NCBI RefSeq assembly: GCF_023555005.1
Contig: NZ_JAMJPJ010000028.1
Span: forward strand, 1-48,733
DNA: 48,733 nt
Reading direction: 5' to 3'
From: Halomonas llamarensis
GTDB taxonomy: Bacteria > Pseudomonadota > Gammaproteobacteria > Pseudomonadales > Halomonadaceae
Part shown: positions 13,467 to 22,598 of the stretch, one piece after another
Layout of the letters: each line of letters opens with the position of its first letter
How positions within the stretch are numbered: position 1 is the stretch's first letter
Translations under genes and position numbers: made by a program
The notes under the pieces: model-generated
The model's input: only the letters and a program-made list of their open reading frames with translations
Database searches by the model: none
What the model was told of the DNA's origin: nothing

Positions 13467-15131
13467 TCAGCGTTGCTTGTGCTGCCAGTCGGGGTGGATC
13501 CACACCGGTGCCTCGCTGGGTGCCGGTGCGGGGCGGCCGAGAATCAGGTCGCTGGCCTTCTCGGCGATCATCACCGTCGGGGCGTTGGTATTGCCGCTGA
13601 CGATGGTCGGCATGATGGAGGCGTCCACCACGCGCAGCCCGTCCAGGCCGTGGAGGCGCAGCTCGGGGTCGACCACCGCCTCGGGATCGCTCGCCGGGCC
13701 CATCTTGCAGGTACCGGCGGCGTGATAGCCGGTCTCGGTGGTAGCCCGGGCCCAGGCGTCCAGGGCCTCGTCGCTCTGGCAGTCCGGCCCCGGAGTGATC
13801 TCCTCGCCGCGCAGGCCGTCGAAGGCCGGCTGCTCAATCAGCTCGCGGACCAGGCGCACCGCGGCGCGCATGTCGGCCCGGTCGTGCTCGGTGGCCAGGT
13901 AATTGAAGAGGATCTCCGGGGCTTGCGCCGGATCGGTATCCGCCAGGCGCACTCGGCCCAGGCTAGTGGGGCGCATCAGGTCGATGTGTGCCTGGAAGGC
14001 GTGCCCATTGACGACTTCTACGGTGCCGGGCTCAATGGCCAGCGCCATGAAGGTCAGCTGCAGGTCAGGGTGCTCGACTCCGGCCCGGGAGCGAATGAAG
14101 GCCCCGGCGTCGAATAGGTTGGTGCCGGCCAGGCCACCGCGATCGGCGAACCAGCGCATGCCCAGCCACCACTTGCGTGGCGCTCGGGTCCAGGGGGCGT
14201 GGGAGACCGGTTTCGCACAGCGGTAGGCGACCACGGTATCCGGGTGATCGCTGAGCCGTCGGCCGACGCCTTCCAGGCGGTGCTCCTCGGGGATTCCCCA
14301 GCGCTCGAGCTCGTCTTGCGGGCCGATCCCAGAGAGCATGAGCAGCTGGGGGCTGTTGATGGCGCCGCTGGCCAGCAATACTTCTCGTCTGGCGGTCTCC
14401 TCGACGCGGCGGTCGCCTTGACGGTAGGCGATACCCTGGGCGCGACCGTCCTCGATCAGCACCTTCTCGGCCAGGGCGCCGGTGATCACCGTGAGGTTGG
14501 GGCGCGTACGGGCCCGGGCCAGGTAGCCCCGGGCGGTGCTCCAGCGCCGCCCCTTCCAGGTGGTGCGGTCGACGCGGCCGAAGCCTTCCTGGCGGTAGCC
14601 GTTAACGTCGGCGCTAGCGCCGTAGCCGGCCTGCTCGCCGGCCTCTAGGAAGGCCCGGGACAGCGGGTCGGTCGGCTGTCCTGGACTGACCCGTAGCGGG
14701 CCGTTGGCGCCGTGGTAGTCGTCGCCGCCCAGGGCATGGCCCTCGGCGCGCTGGAAGTAGGGCAGCACCCGCGCGTAGTTCCAGCCCTCGCAGCCGGCCT
14801 CGGCCCAGGCGTCGTAGTCCCGGGCGTGGCCGCGGATGTAGACCATACCGTTGATCGAGGACGAGCCGCCCAGGGTCTTGCCTCGGGGCGTGGCGATATA
14901 GCGATTGTCCAGATGAGGCTCGGGGCCCGACCAGTAGTGCCAGTTGAACCGCGGACCGTCGATGGCCACGCCCATGGCCGCCGGCATGTGGATGGTCCAG
15001 GAGTGGTCCTTGGGGCCGGCCTCAAGCAACAGTACCCGGTAGCGTCCGTCGGCGGTCAAGCGGTCGGCGAGCACGCAGCCCGCCGAGCCAGCACCGACGA
15101 TGATGTAGTCATAATCAGGGGTCGGACTCAT
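13467..15131 (-). CDS. GMC-family FAD-dependent alcohol dehydrogenase (choline dehydrogenase-like)
   Basis: A 554-residue glucose-methanol-choline oxidoreductase. The FAD-binding DYIIVGAGSAGCVLA is at the N-terminus, followed by LLLEAGPKD, the GMC signature GKTLGGSSSINGMVYIRG, ASGAINSPQLLMLSGIG, and the C-terminal active site with GYHAAGTCKMG (catalytic His) and SGNTNAPTVMIAEKASD (Asn). The start ATG overlaps the stop of the binding-protein gene (ATGA), showing translational coupling; the open frame extends far upstream through that gene, but this is shadow. The BetA resemblance suggests oxidation of an amino-alcohol to an aldehyde. True choline dehydrogenase activity is possible but not shown. 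Confidence 0.9.
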   Translation of the reverse strand: MSPTPDYDYIIVGAGSAGCVLADRLTADGRYRVLLLEAGPKDHSWTIHMPAAMGVAIDGPRFNWHYWSGPEPHLDNRYIATPRGKTLGGSSSINGMVYIRGHARDYDAWAEAGCEGWNYARVLPYFQRAEGHALGGDDYHGANGPLRVSPGQPTDPLSRAFLEAGEQAGYGASADVNGYRQEGFGRVDRTTWKGRRWSTARGYLARARTRPNLTVITGALAEKVLIEDGRAQGIAYRQGDRRVEETARREVLLASGAINSPQLLMLSGIGPQDELERWGIPEEHRLEGVGRRLSDHPDTVVAYRCAKPVSHAPWTRAPRKWWLGMRWFADRGGLAGTNLFDAGAFIRSRAGVEHPDLQLTFMALAIEPGTVEVVNGHAFQAHIDLMRPTSLGRVRLADTDPAQAPEILFNYLATEHDRADMRAAVRLVRELIEQPAFDGLRGEEITPGPDCQSDEALDAWARATTETGYHAAGTCKMGPASDPEAVVDPELRLHGLDGLRVVDASIMPTIVSGNTNAPTVMIAEKASDLILGRPAPAPSEAPVWIHPDWQHKQR

Positions 15132-16045
15132 GGTGACTCCGGGGACGGTGTGCTGCCGTCGGCGCCTCTCACGCCCTTTAGCCATTTGCTGACCAGCTCG
15201 GGGTTGGCGTCGAGCCAGTCGCCGGCGACGGCTTCCAGGGGGCGCTCCTCGCGGCTGAACGCGTGGACCCAGGCGTTCTGTACCTCGATCGGTACCACCA
15301 TCTGCTCGAGGAAAGCGACGACGTTGGGTGACCGTTCGACGAACTCGGCGCTGGCCACGGTGGAGACGGTGCTGGCATCGCCCCACAGGCCCTCGGGGTC
15401 TTCCAGGTAGTGCACGTCGTAGACGACATTCATCCAGTGCGGCTCCCAGCCTAGGAAAGCCGTCCATCGGTCGCCGTTGTTGTTGGCCTCGAGCTGGGAG
15501 AGCATGCCGGTAACGCTGGAGGCCACCACCTGCCAGTCGCCCAGGTCATAGGCATCGTTCTCAATGGCGTCCTGCATGATCTCGTTGCCGACGTTACCGG
15601 GCTCGATACCGTAGAAGGTGTGATCGAAGCGCTCGGCATGCTCGGCCAGGTCGGCCATGGAGCGTACGCCGGCCTCCCAGACATGGCCGGGCACGGCAAG
15701 CTTGAAGCGCGCGCCCTGGATATTGTGGACGACCTCGGCCAGCTCGCCGCTTTCCAGGCGCGGGTCGAGCATGCCGCCCTGGGAAGGGCGCCAGAGGGCC
15801 ATGTCGACGTCAATGTCGCCGCTGACCAGGCCTTCCAGGATGATCGCGGTGCTGGCCTCTTTGACGCTGGTCTCGTAGCCGAGACGCTCCAGTAGCTGGC
15901 TGGCGACCTCGGTCTTGACGGTGGCGCCGGGCCACGGGGGTGTAGCAAAGCGCACCTCATCGGCCTGGGCGAGGCCGCTCAGCGAGGCGGTGCTCAGGGC
16001 GGCAGTTACTAAACTGGCGCGCAGGATTTGGGGATGCCTCGTCAT
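15128..16045 (-). CDS. Periplasmic betaine/quaternary-amine binding protein (OpuAC/ProX type)
   Basis: A 305-residue OpuAC-type substrate-binding protein with an N-terminal signal peptide (residues 1 to about 27, ending LAQADE). Aromatic residues that could build the cation-binding cage are seen in ATPPWPGATV, MALWRPSQGG, YGIEPGNVGNE and LGWEPHWMN. The start has AAGGAG at the right distance; the longer frame upstream is a shadow of the SDR gene. No permease or ATPase gene is present in the operon, so it must dock with a transporter encoded elsewhere. It points to a compatible-solute-like substrate such as a betaine, choline or carnitine. Confidence 0.88.
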   Translation of the reverse strand: MTRHPQILRASLVTAALSTASLSGLAQADEVRFATPPWPGATVKTEVASQLLERLGYETSVKEASTAIILEGLVSGDIDVDMALWRPSQGGMLDPRLESGELAEVVHNIQGARFKLAVPGHVWEAGVRSMADLAEHAERFDHTFYGIEPGNVGNEIMQDAIENDAYDLGDWQVVASSVTGMLSQLEANNNGDRWTAFLGWEPHWMNVVYDVHYLEDPEGLWGDASTVSTVASAEFVERSPNVVAFLEQMVVPIEVQNAWVHAFSREERPLEAVAGDWLDANPELVSKWLKGVRGADGSTPSPESP

Positions 16046-16079
16046 GGGGAATCTCCTTGTGTTGTTATCGATATGTGGT

Positions 16080-16847
16080 TCAGAAGCCGCAGACCCCGCC
16101 GCCATCCACCGAGAGGATGGCACCGTGGGTGAAGCTGGCGCGGTGGGAGGCCAGGTAGAGGATGGCGTCGGCGACCTCCTCGGGGCGGGCCATGCGCCCC
16201 ATCGGTGCTCGCGCCTGGGCGGCAGCCAGGTAGGCCTGGCGATCGCCGCTGGTCTCAGCGGCGGCATTGATCATGTCGGTGGCGACGTTGCCCGGGCAGA
16301 CGCAATTCACGCGAATGCGGCCAGCGAGCTCCAGGGCCAGCGCCCGTGTCAGATTGACCACCGCGGCCTTGGCCCCTGAGTAAACGCTGCTCGGCGGGAA
16401 GCCGAGCAGCCCGGCGTCCGAGCCCAGGTTCACGGCGTTGCCCTCGGCCGCTTCTAAGTGAGGCAGGGCGGCCTGGAGGGTGAAAAAGGTGCCGGCCACG
16501 TTGACGCTGAATGTCGTATTCCAGTGGGCTTGGCTAACTGATTCGAAGGGCACCTCTGCGAAGACGCCAGCGGCGTTGACCAGGACGTCGAGCCCACCGA
16601 GGCCGGCCACTGCAGCCTCTACTACGGCGGCGCAGGAGGCGCGATCTTCCAGCCTCCCTGGGGCGGCAACTACCCGGGCCCCGTCGCCCAGCTCGTGGCA
16701 CAGGGTCTCCACGGAGGCCGCACGGCGAGCGCCGACGGCCACCGTCGCGCCCTCCTCGAGGAAGCGGCGCACGGTGGCGGCGCCGATCCCGCGGGCGCCG
16801 CCGGTGACCAGCACCCGCTTATTGGTGAAGGCGCCTTGGAGGCTCAT
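16080..16847 (-). CDS. Short-chain dehydrogenase/reductase
   Basis: A 255-residue classical SDR with the NAD(P) motif TGGARGIGAA, NAAG, the catalytic Ser in LGSDAG, YSGAK (catalytic Tyr and Lys) and the C-terminal VDGGGVCGF. The residue after the second strand (ARR) suggests NADP preference, though this is weak evidence. Its start overlaps the Rieske gene's stop (ATGA), so the two are coupled. It may oxidise a secondary alcohol of the substrate or of an intermediate; carnitine-like hydroxyl compounds would fit. Confidence 0.9.
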   Translation of the reverse strand: MSLQGAFTNKRVLVTGGARGIGAATVRRFLEEGATVAVGARRAASVETLCHELGDGARVVAAPGRLEDRASCAAVVEAAVAGLGGLDVLVNAAGVFAEVPFESVSQAHWNTTFSVNVAGTFFTLQAALPHLEAAEGNAVNLGSDAGLLGFPPSSVYSGAKAAVVNLTRALALELAGRIRVNCVCPGNVATDMINAAAETSGDRQAYLAAAQARAPMGRMARPEEVADAILYLASHRASFTHGAILSVDGGGVCGF

Positions 16848-18001
16848 GATCCGGCGCCGTCCTCGCCGTGCAGGGCCTGATGCACCAGGCGGTGGAAGTT
16901 CAGCACCAGGTGCTCGCTCTCGTTGCTGCGTTCGGCATCGATCATGTAGCGGCCCTGATCATAGCCCAGCGAGCGCAGGCCCTTCTGGGTCGTGACGTTG
17001 AGCTCAATATCCTCCGGGCCCAGGTCCTCGTTCATCCAGCGGATGCTGGCCCGGGTCACCTCGGGCAGAGCGTCCGGGGCGTGGGCGCTGTAGTAGCCAA
17101 AGCGCAGAATGCTACGCTCGGCGTCAAGCGGGATGATCATGAAGGTGCCCATGCACTGGGAAAACGGGAACTGGTAAAAGGTGTTGTGGGGCCACAGGCC
17201 GATGTTGAAGAAGCCGTCGCCGTCTTCCACCGGGCGGCCGATGGACTCGCCGTAGGCCTCGGTGGCATCGCGGTTGGGCGGGGCGCCATAGGTCCACCAG
17301 TTGTTGTGGTGGCGCAGTTTGTAGCCGGAGAAGTCGATCAGCGACGCCAGATCCACGTGGCAGGGACCCGACAGCTGGAAGTGATAGCCCTCGATGGAGT
17401 TGTCCATGATTACCTTCCAGTTGGCCGGGACGATGACGTCGTCCTCCTGGATTAGGTGCATCTCGTCGAGATTGGGGATGGCGTCGCGGATCGCCGCCTC
17501 GGCGCCGGGGAAGAGGTCGTGCATGTCCGCGGCGTCGGGATCGAAGTTGAAGTAGACGCCGCCGGCGAAGACCTGCAAGCGGACCGGCGGGATACGGTAG
17601 TCGTCGACGTTGAAGGCCTCGATGCGGTCGCTGCGCGGGGCGGCCTTGAGCCGACCGTCGGCGCCGTAACACCAGGAATGGTAAGCGCAGCGGATCACGC
17701 CCTTCTGCACGCCGCGGGTCTCGGTCAGTAAGCGGTTGCCACGATGCTGGCAGACATTGTGAAAGGCATGCAGCTCGCCGTCGCGGTCGCGCATCAGGAT
17801 CACGCTCTGGTCGAAGATGTCGCGCACCTGGAAGGCACCAGGCTCGCTCAGTTCGTTGATATGGCAGCCGAAGTGCCAAGCACCCATGAAGATGCGCTGA
17901 TGCTCGGCCTCGAACAGTGTCGGGTCGTAAAAGTAGCGGGAGGGCAGGGTCAGAGCGTTTTCGGGCGACTGGGCGGCCCAGGCTTGGGGAGACTGGCTCA
18001 T
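16844..18001 (-). CDS. Rieske non-haem iron oxygenase, quaternary-amine demethylase type
   Basis: A 385-residue oxygenase alpha subunit. The Rieske centre is C84-x-H86 and C105-x2-H108 (CQHRG and CAYHSW). The mononuclear iron site is expected at H207, H215 and D331, with Glu204 as bridging residue (SIEGYHF); a bridging Glu instead of Asp is known from carnitine monooxygenase CntA. The C-terminal GLRSLGYDQGRYMID and NFHRLVHQAL resemble glycine-betaine and stachydrine demethylases. Spacing between the two His ligands (8) is longer than the usual 5. The ATG has GAGGTG upstream. First gene of the operon; likely removes a methyl group or splits the C-N bond of a betaine using electrons from the VanB/CntB-like reductase. 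Confidence 0.88.
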   Translation of the reverse strand: MSQSPQAWAAQSPENALTLPSRYFYDPTLFEAEHQRIFMGAWHFGCHINELSEPGAFQVRDIFDQSVILMRDRDGELHAFHNVCQHRGNRLLTETRGVQKGVIRCAYHSWCYGADGRLKAAPRSDRIEAFNVDDYRIPPVRLQVFAGGVYFNFDPDAADMHDLFPGAEAAIRDAIPNLDEMHLIQEDDVIVPANWKVIMDNSIEGYHFQLSGPCHVDLASLIDFSGYKLRHHNNWWTYGAPPNRDATEAYGESIGRPVEDGDGFFNIGLWPHNTFYQFPFSQCMGTFMIIPLDAERSILRFGYYSAHAPDALPEVTRASIRWMNEDLGPEDIELNVTTQKGLRSLGYDQGRYMIDAERSNESEHLVLNFHRLVHQALHGEDGAGS

Positions 18002-18194
18002 GGTATCACCTCGTTGTGTCACGGTTTCGTTATGTGGTGCGCGGCATGGTAGGGGGTGCGGCGCAACACCACATGATGTTTTGCGACGTCGTAACAAGGC
18101 GTTAATTGATATATAGCGGCATAATATTGACGTATTTAATCATTATGGCACCCCTTATCGGGGTTTTTGACTGAACCTATGTTGATGAATAACG
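18002..18194. promoter_or_regulatory. Upstream region of the Rieske operon, with palindrome and outward terminator
   Basis: An imperfect palindrome (CGCAACA and TGTTTTGCG, 18062-18085) lies about 60 bases before the Rieske start and could bind the GlxA-type regulator. AT-rich sequence further up has -10-like TATTAT and TATATA on the minus strand, but no clear -35. At 18150-18168 the plus strand has stem ACCCC-TTATC-GGGGT running into a T-run, a short intrinsic terminator; no plus-strand gene lies before it. Read on the minus strand the hairpin lacks a T-run, so LysR transcripts may read through into the operon. Confidence 0.45.
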
Positions 18195-19103
18195 TCATTG
18201 GTTAATCTGGCTTCGGGCCATGGCGTCCCGGGCGCCGTCGAGCAGGTTGAGCATCGCGCGGGCGGCGTTGGAGAGCGTGCGGTTGTTGTGAACCAGATAA
18301 CCCAGCGGGCGGTGAAGAGGGGCGGTGTCAACGTTAAGCTCGACCAAATCACGGTCGATCATCTTTTCGGGTAGCAGGCTCCAGCCGAGGCCGACGCTGC
18401 ACATCATCTTGAGCGTTTCCAGGTAGTTGGTCGCCATGCTTACCGGCAGCTCAAGGCTCGCTTGTTCAAACCGTTGGGCGATCAGCGAGCCGGTAAAGGT
18501 TTTAGCACCGGGCATCACGCAGTGGTATTCGCACAGGTCGGCAAGCGACAGCGCTTTTTGGTGGGCCTGGATGGCGAGCGGATGATCGGTTGCGCAAACA
18601 AAGCACAGCCGGTCGCGCCATAGCTCTACCACGTGAAGTTGCTCAACGGGGTTAGGCGCCAGGGTGACTACGGCCATTTCCAGCGAGCCATCGCGCACGC
18701 CCTGGTAGGCGAATTCTGAATCCAGAAAATGCAGGTCCAGATCTACCTCAGGGTGGCGTTGAGTGTATTGCTTTAACACCGGCGGCAAACGGTGCAGGCC
18801 AATATGGTGGCTGGTGGCGAGTGTCAGTGGCCCGCCCACCTGGCCGGATAAATTGGCAAGCGCTCGGCGGCTGTCCTCTACGGTTAACAGAATTTGCCTG
18901 GCTTGAGGGAGCAGCACGCTGCCTGCTTCGGTTAATGCAATGCGTCGGCCAATGCGATCAAACAGCCGCGTGCTTAGTAAGTCTTCCAGGGTGGCGATGC
19001 GTTTGCTCACCGCCGGTTGGGTCAGGTGGAGCTGTTCTGCCGCGCGGGAGAAACTTTGTGTGTCGGCTACGGCCAAAAAGGCTTGAAGGCTTTGGGTGTC
19101 CAT
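18195..19103 (-). CDS. LysR-family regulator, divergent from leuCDB
   Basis: A 302-residue LysR regulator. The N-terminal HTH is LQAFLAVADTQSFSRAAEQLHLTQPAVSKRI, with DLLSTRLFDRIGRRIALTEAG after it; the rest is a periplasmic-binding-like effector domain (LCFVCATDHPLA). The start at 19103 gives the usual family N-terminus; the frame extends upstream to 19199 without support. It is divergent from leuC, with an ATTCC-N5-GGAAT palindrome in the gap. This arrangement suggests it controls leucine biosynthesis, as known for similarly placed LysR genes in pseudomonads. Confidence 0.9.
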   Translation of the reverse strand: MDTQSLQAFLAVADTQSFSRAAEQLHLTQPAVSKRIATLEDLLSTRLFDRIGRRIALTEAGSVLLPQARQILLTVEDSRRALANLSGQVGGPLTLATSHHIGLHRLPPVLKQYTQRHPEVDLDLHFLDSEFAYQGVRDGSLEMAVVTLAPNPVEQLHVVELWRDRLCFVCATDHPLAIQAHQKALSLADLCEYHCVMPGAKTFTGSLIAQRFEQASLELPVSMATNYLETLKMMCSVGLGWSLLPEKMIDRDLVELNVDTAPLHRPLGYLVHNNRTLSNAARAMLNLLDGARDAMARSQINQ

Positions 19104-19135
19104 CGCGTCGTGTATCCACTCGCAAATTGTCTTGT

Positions 19136-19150
19136 ATTCCAGTTTGGAAT
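19136..19150. promoter_or_regulatory. LysR-type operator between the regulator and leuC
   Basis: ATTCC (19136-19140), AGTTT, GGAAT (19146-19150) forms a perfect inverted repeat with the T-N11-A spacing typical of LysR boxes. It is 33 bases from the lysR-type start and about 125 from leuC, so it can serve both autoregulation and leuC activation. Confidence 0.65.
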
Positions 19151-19275
19151 CTAAACTATGAATAACATGAATTGCTTTTATCTTCGAGCCGCGTGACACT
19201 TCTACAACACGTTATAAAAGCAGCGCCAAACAAGCTGCCGCTATGAACTAGCAGGGCCTAGCCCGGGAGAAGCAC

Positions 19276-20727
19276 ATGTCAGGTCAAACGCTTTACGATA
19301 AATTGTGGGATCAGCATCTGGTCAAGCAGCGCGATGACGGCACCGCGTTGATCTATATCGACCGCCATATGCTCCACGAAGTGACCTCGCCCCAGGCCTT
19401 TGAAGGGCTGCGTTTGGCGAACCGCAAACCATGGCGCCTGGATACCAATCTGGCGACCACCGACCATAACGTGCCGACCACGTTGATAGAGCGTGCTCAG
19501 GGTAACAGCGGTATCAAAGACCCGGTGTCTTTGATCCAGGTGCAAACCTTGGACGACAACTGCCTTGAATACGGTATTGAAGAGTTCAAAATTAACGACC
19601 CGCGCCAAGGTATCGTCCATGTGGTGGGGCCGGAGCAGGGCGCAACCCTGCCGGGCATGACCGTCGTCTGCGGCGATTCCCACACCGCCACCCACGGCGC
19701 TTTTGGTGCGCTGGCCCACGGCATCGGCACTTCGGAAGTCGAGCATGTACTGGCGACCCAGTGCCTGCTGACCCAGAAGATGAAGAACATGCAGGTGCGC
19801 GTTGAAGGCAAGTTGGGCCTGGGCGTGACCGCTAAAGACGTGGTGCTGGCGATTATCGGCAAGATTGGCACGGCAGGCGGCACCGGCTATGCCATCGAGT
19901 TTGCCGGTAGCGCCATCGAGTCGCTGTCGATGGAAGGCCGCATGACCGTGTGCAACATGGCCATTGAGGCGGGCGCGCGGGTCGGCATGATCGCCGTCGA
20001 CGACACCACGATTGACTACATCGGCAACCGTCCCTATTCGCCGACCGGCGAGCAGTGGGAAGCCGCCGTGGCAGACTGGCGTAATCTGGTCTCCGACCCG
20101 GATGCCGTCTTCGATAACGTGGTGACCTTGAAAGCCGAAGACATTGAGCCGCAGGTGAGCTGGGGCACCAGCCCTGAAATGGTGACCGGCATTTCCGGCC
20201 AGGTGCCCGACCCCAACGCCGCACCGGATGAAACCGTGCAGCGCAGCCACTCCCGTGCGCTTGAGTACATGGGGCTAAAGGCCCACCAGAAAATTACCGA
20301 TATCAAGCTGGATAAAATTTTCATTGGCTCCTGTACCAATGCGCGTATTGAAGACCTGCGCGAAGCCGCCAAGGTGGCGAAGGGCAATAAGATCGCCGAT
20401 TCCATCAAGCTTGCCATGGTCGTCCCCGGCTCCGGCTTGGTGAAGCGCCAGGCGGAAGAGGAAGGTCTGGACAAAATCTTCATCGAGGCGGGCTTTGAAT
20501 GGCGTGAGCCGGGCTGCTCAATGTGCCTGGCGATGAACGCCGACAAACTGGGCGCGGGCGAGCACTGTGCCTCGACCTCCAACCGCAACTTTGAAGGGCG
20601 TCAGGGCTACGGTGGCCGCACTCACCTGGTGAGCCCTGCGATGGCCGCTGCTGCCGCGATTGCCGGCCACTTTGTTGATGTGCGCCGCTTGCCCGCGAAC
20701 GATGCCACTCACGCTCAGGAGGCCTAA
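19276..20727 (+). CDS. leuC: 3-isopropylmalate dehydratase, large subunit
   Basis: Large subunit of isopropylmalate isomerase, which converts 2- to 3-isopropylmalate in leucine synthesis with LeuD. The 483 residues show the aconitase-type active site: [25 protein letters not shown], and the [4Fe-4S] ligands Cys353 ([11 protein letters not shown]), Cys414 and Cys417 ([10 protein letters not shown]). CGAS-type ending [12 protein letters not shown] is intact. A GGGAGAA precedes the ATG. leuD follows after 3 bases. Confidence 0.97.
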   Translation: MSGQTLYDKLWDQHLVKQRDDGTALIYIDRHMLHEVTSPQAFEGLRLANRKPWRLDTNLATTDHNVPTTLIERAQGNSGIKDPVSLIQVQTLDDNCLEYGIEEFKINDPRQGIVHVVGPEQGATLPGMTVVCGDSHTATHGAFGALAHGIGTSEVEHVLATQCLLTQKMKNMQVRVEGKLGLGVTAKDVVLAIIGKIGTAGGTGYAIEFAGSAIESLSMEGRMTVCNMAIEAGARVGMIAVDDTTIDYIGNRPYSPTGEQWEAAVADWRNLVSDPDAVFDNVVTLKAEDIEPQVSWGTSPEMVTGISGQVPDPNAAPDETVQRSHSRALEYMGLKAHQKITDIKLDKIFIGSCTNARIEDLREAAKVAKGNKIADSIKLAMVVPGSGLVKRQAEEEGLDKIFIEAGFEWREPGCSMCLAMNADKLGAGEHCASTSNRNFEGRQGYGGRTHLVSPAMAAAAAIAGHFVDVRRLPANDATHAQEA

Positions 20728-20730
20728 GCC

Positions 20731-21378
20731 ATGAAAAAGTTTGAACGTTTTGAAGGGGTGGTGGCGCCGTTAGATCGCGCCAATGTCGATACCGACCTGA
20801 TTATTCCAAAGCAGTTTTTGAAGTCGATCAAGCGCACGGGTTTTGGCGTTAACCTGTTTGATGAGTTGCGTTACCTGGATGAAGGACAGCCAGATCAGGA
20901 TTGCTCTCAGCGTCCGTTGAACCCTGATTTCGTGCTTAATCAGCCGCGCTATGATAACGCTGAGGTGCTGCTGGCACGCCGCAATTTTGGTTGTGGCAGC
21001 TCCCGCGAGCACGCCCCCTGGGCGCTGGAGGATTTTGGCTTCAAGTTGGTAGTGGCGCCCAGCTTTGCCGATATCTTCTACAATAACGCGTTCAAAAACG
21101 GCATCCTGCTCATCACCCTCGACGAAGACACGATCGACCGTCTGTTCGATGAAGTAGAGGCGAAAGAAGGCTACCGGTTAGATGTGGACCTGGAGAATCA
21201 GCGCGTGATTACCCATCGCGGTGAAATTCTTGAGTTCGAGGTCGATGAATTCCGCAAGCACTGCCTGCTGGAAGGGCTGGACGATATTGGATTAACGCTG
21301 AAAGACGAAGATGCCATTCGTGCCTTCGAAGAGAAACATCGTCAGCGCCGCTCGTGGCTGTTTCGTCAGACCGCCTGA
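20731..21378 (+). CDS. leuD: 3-isopropylmalate dehydratase, small subunit
   Basis: A 215-residue swivel-domain partner of LeuC. Conserved parts include [35 protein letters not shown] and [17 protein letters not shown], which together complete the substrate pocket. Length is normal for the proteobacterial protein. Coupled to leuC by a 3-base gap; leuB follows after 66 bases, forming leuCDB. Confidence 0.97.
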   Translation: MKKFERFEGVVAPLDRANVDTDLIIPKQFLKSIKRTGFGVNLFDELRYLDEGQPDQDCSQRPLNPDFVLNQPRYDNAEVLLARRNFGCGSSREHAPWALEDFGFKLVVAPSFADIFYNNAFKNGILLITLDEDTIDRLFDEVEAKEGYRLDVDLENQRVITHRGEILEFEVDEFRKHCLLEGLDDIGLTLKDEDAIRAFEEKHRQRRSWLFRQTA

Positions 21379-21444
21379 TGTTTAACGCCATGCGTTTCAT
21401 GTCACGAATTTAAAGATATACGTTTAAGGCTTTAAGGATATCGC

Positions 21445-22527
21445 ATGACACATAAGGTTTTACTTCTGCCGGGCGATGGCATCGGCCCCGAAATCGCCGC
21501 GCAAGCTAAGCGCCTGCTGCAAGCGTGCAAAGAGGCAGGTCTCGATATTGACGTGGAAGAGGGTTTGGTCGGCGGTTCGGCGTATGACGTTCACGGCGAG
21601 CCGCTACCAGCCGAGACGCTGGATAAAGCCAAGGCAGCCAGGGCCATTCTTCTCGGTGCCGTCGGCGGCCCCAAGTGGGACAAGATCGAAGACCTCACCA
21701 AGCGCCCGGAAAAAGGCTTGCTAGGCCTGCGTAAAAACCTCGGGCTATTTGGCAACCTACGCCCAGCGATGCTGTACCCGCAGCTCGCCAGTGCCTCAAG
21801 CCTCAAGCCTGAACTGGTGGCCGGGCTGGACATTATGATCGTCCGCGAGCTGACCGGGGGGATCTATTTTGGTCAGCCACGCGGCATTGAGGAGCGCAAC
21901 GGCGAGCGGGTGGGCTTCAATACCTACGTGTATTCCGAAAGCGAGATCGAGCGTATCGGCCGCGTAGCCTTTGAAATGGCCCAGAAGCGTGGCAAGAAGC
22001 TTTGCTCGGTGGATAAAGCCAACGTGCTGGAAGTTACCATCTTGTGGCGCGAGGTGATGGAACGGCTGGCGCCGGAATACCCGGACGTCGAGCTATCGCA
22101 CATGTATGTGGACAACGCCGCCATGCAGCTGGTGCGTGCGCCGAAGCAGTTTGATGTGATGGTGACCGGCAACATGTTTGGCGATATTCTCTCCGATGCC
22201 GCCGCCATGCTCACCGGTTCCATCGGTATGCTGCCGTCAGCCTCGCTTAATGAAAGCGGGCAGGGCATGTACGAGCCATGCCACGGCAGCGCGCCGGATA
22301 TCGCTGGGAAAAACGTCGCCAACCCGCTGGCGATGATGCTCTCGGTGGCCATGATGCTACGCTATTCTTTAGGCGAAAATACCATGGCCGAGCGCATTGA
22401 AGCGGCTGTCGGCAAGGTATTGGATGACGGCCTACGCACGGCGGATATCGCTTCTGAAGGCATGCAGACCATCGGTACCGATGCCATGGGTGATGCGGTT
22501 TTGGCCGTGTTTGCTCAGCAGGCGTAA
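21445..22527 (+). CDS. leuB: 3-isopropylmalate dehydrogenase
   Basis: A 360-residue enzyme that oxidatively decarboxylates 3-isopropylmalate to 2-oxoisocaproate with NAD and a divalent cation. Visible motifs: [39 protein letters not shown], and the metal/cofactor region [22 protein letters not shown] followed by [19 protein letters not shown] precedes the ATG. The 66-base gap after leuD contains no terminator, so it is likely read with leuCD. Confidence 0.97.
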   Translation: MTHKVLLLPGDGIGPEIAAQAKRLLQACKEAGLDIDVEEGLVGGSAYDVHGEPLPAETLDKAKAARAILLGAVGGPKWDKIEDLTKRPEKGLLGLRKNLGLFGNLRPAMLYPQLASASSLKPELVAGLDIMIVRELTGGIYFGQPRGIEERNGERVGFNTYVYSESEIERIGRVAFEMAQKRGKKLCSVDKANVLEVTILWREVMERLAPEYPDVELSHMYVDNAAMQLVRAPKQFDVMVTGNMFGDILSDAAAMLTGSIGMLPSASLNESGQGMYEPCHGSAPDIAGKNVANPLAMMLSVAMMLRYSLGENTMAERIEAAVGKVLDDGLRTADIASEGMQTIGTDAMGDAVLAVFAQQA

Positions 22528-22560
22528 TGCGTGCTGCCCTGAACGATGCATAAAAGTATG

Positions 22561-22566
22561 TATAAT
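22561..22566 (+). promoter_or_regulatory. -10 box of the asd promoter
   Basis: A perfect TATAAT lies 32 bases before the asd start, with a weak -35 (CTGAAC) 16 bases upstream. It suggests asd has its own promoter besides any read-through from leuB. Confidence 0.6.
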
Positions 22567-22598
22567 GAAGGGCTCATTCTTTATTGGAGGACGTCACG

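Noticed and set aside
19279..20250. A 323-residue minus-strand frame
   Set aside because: Complete overlap with leuC, which is unmistakable; no ribosome-binding site.
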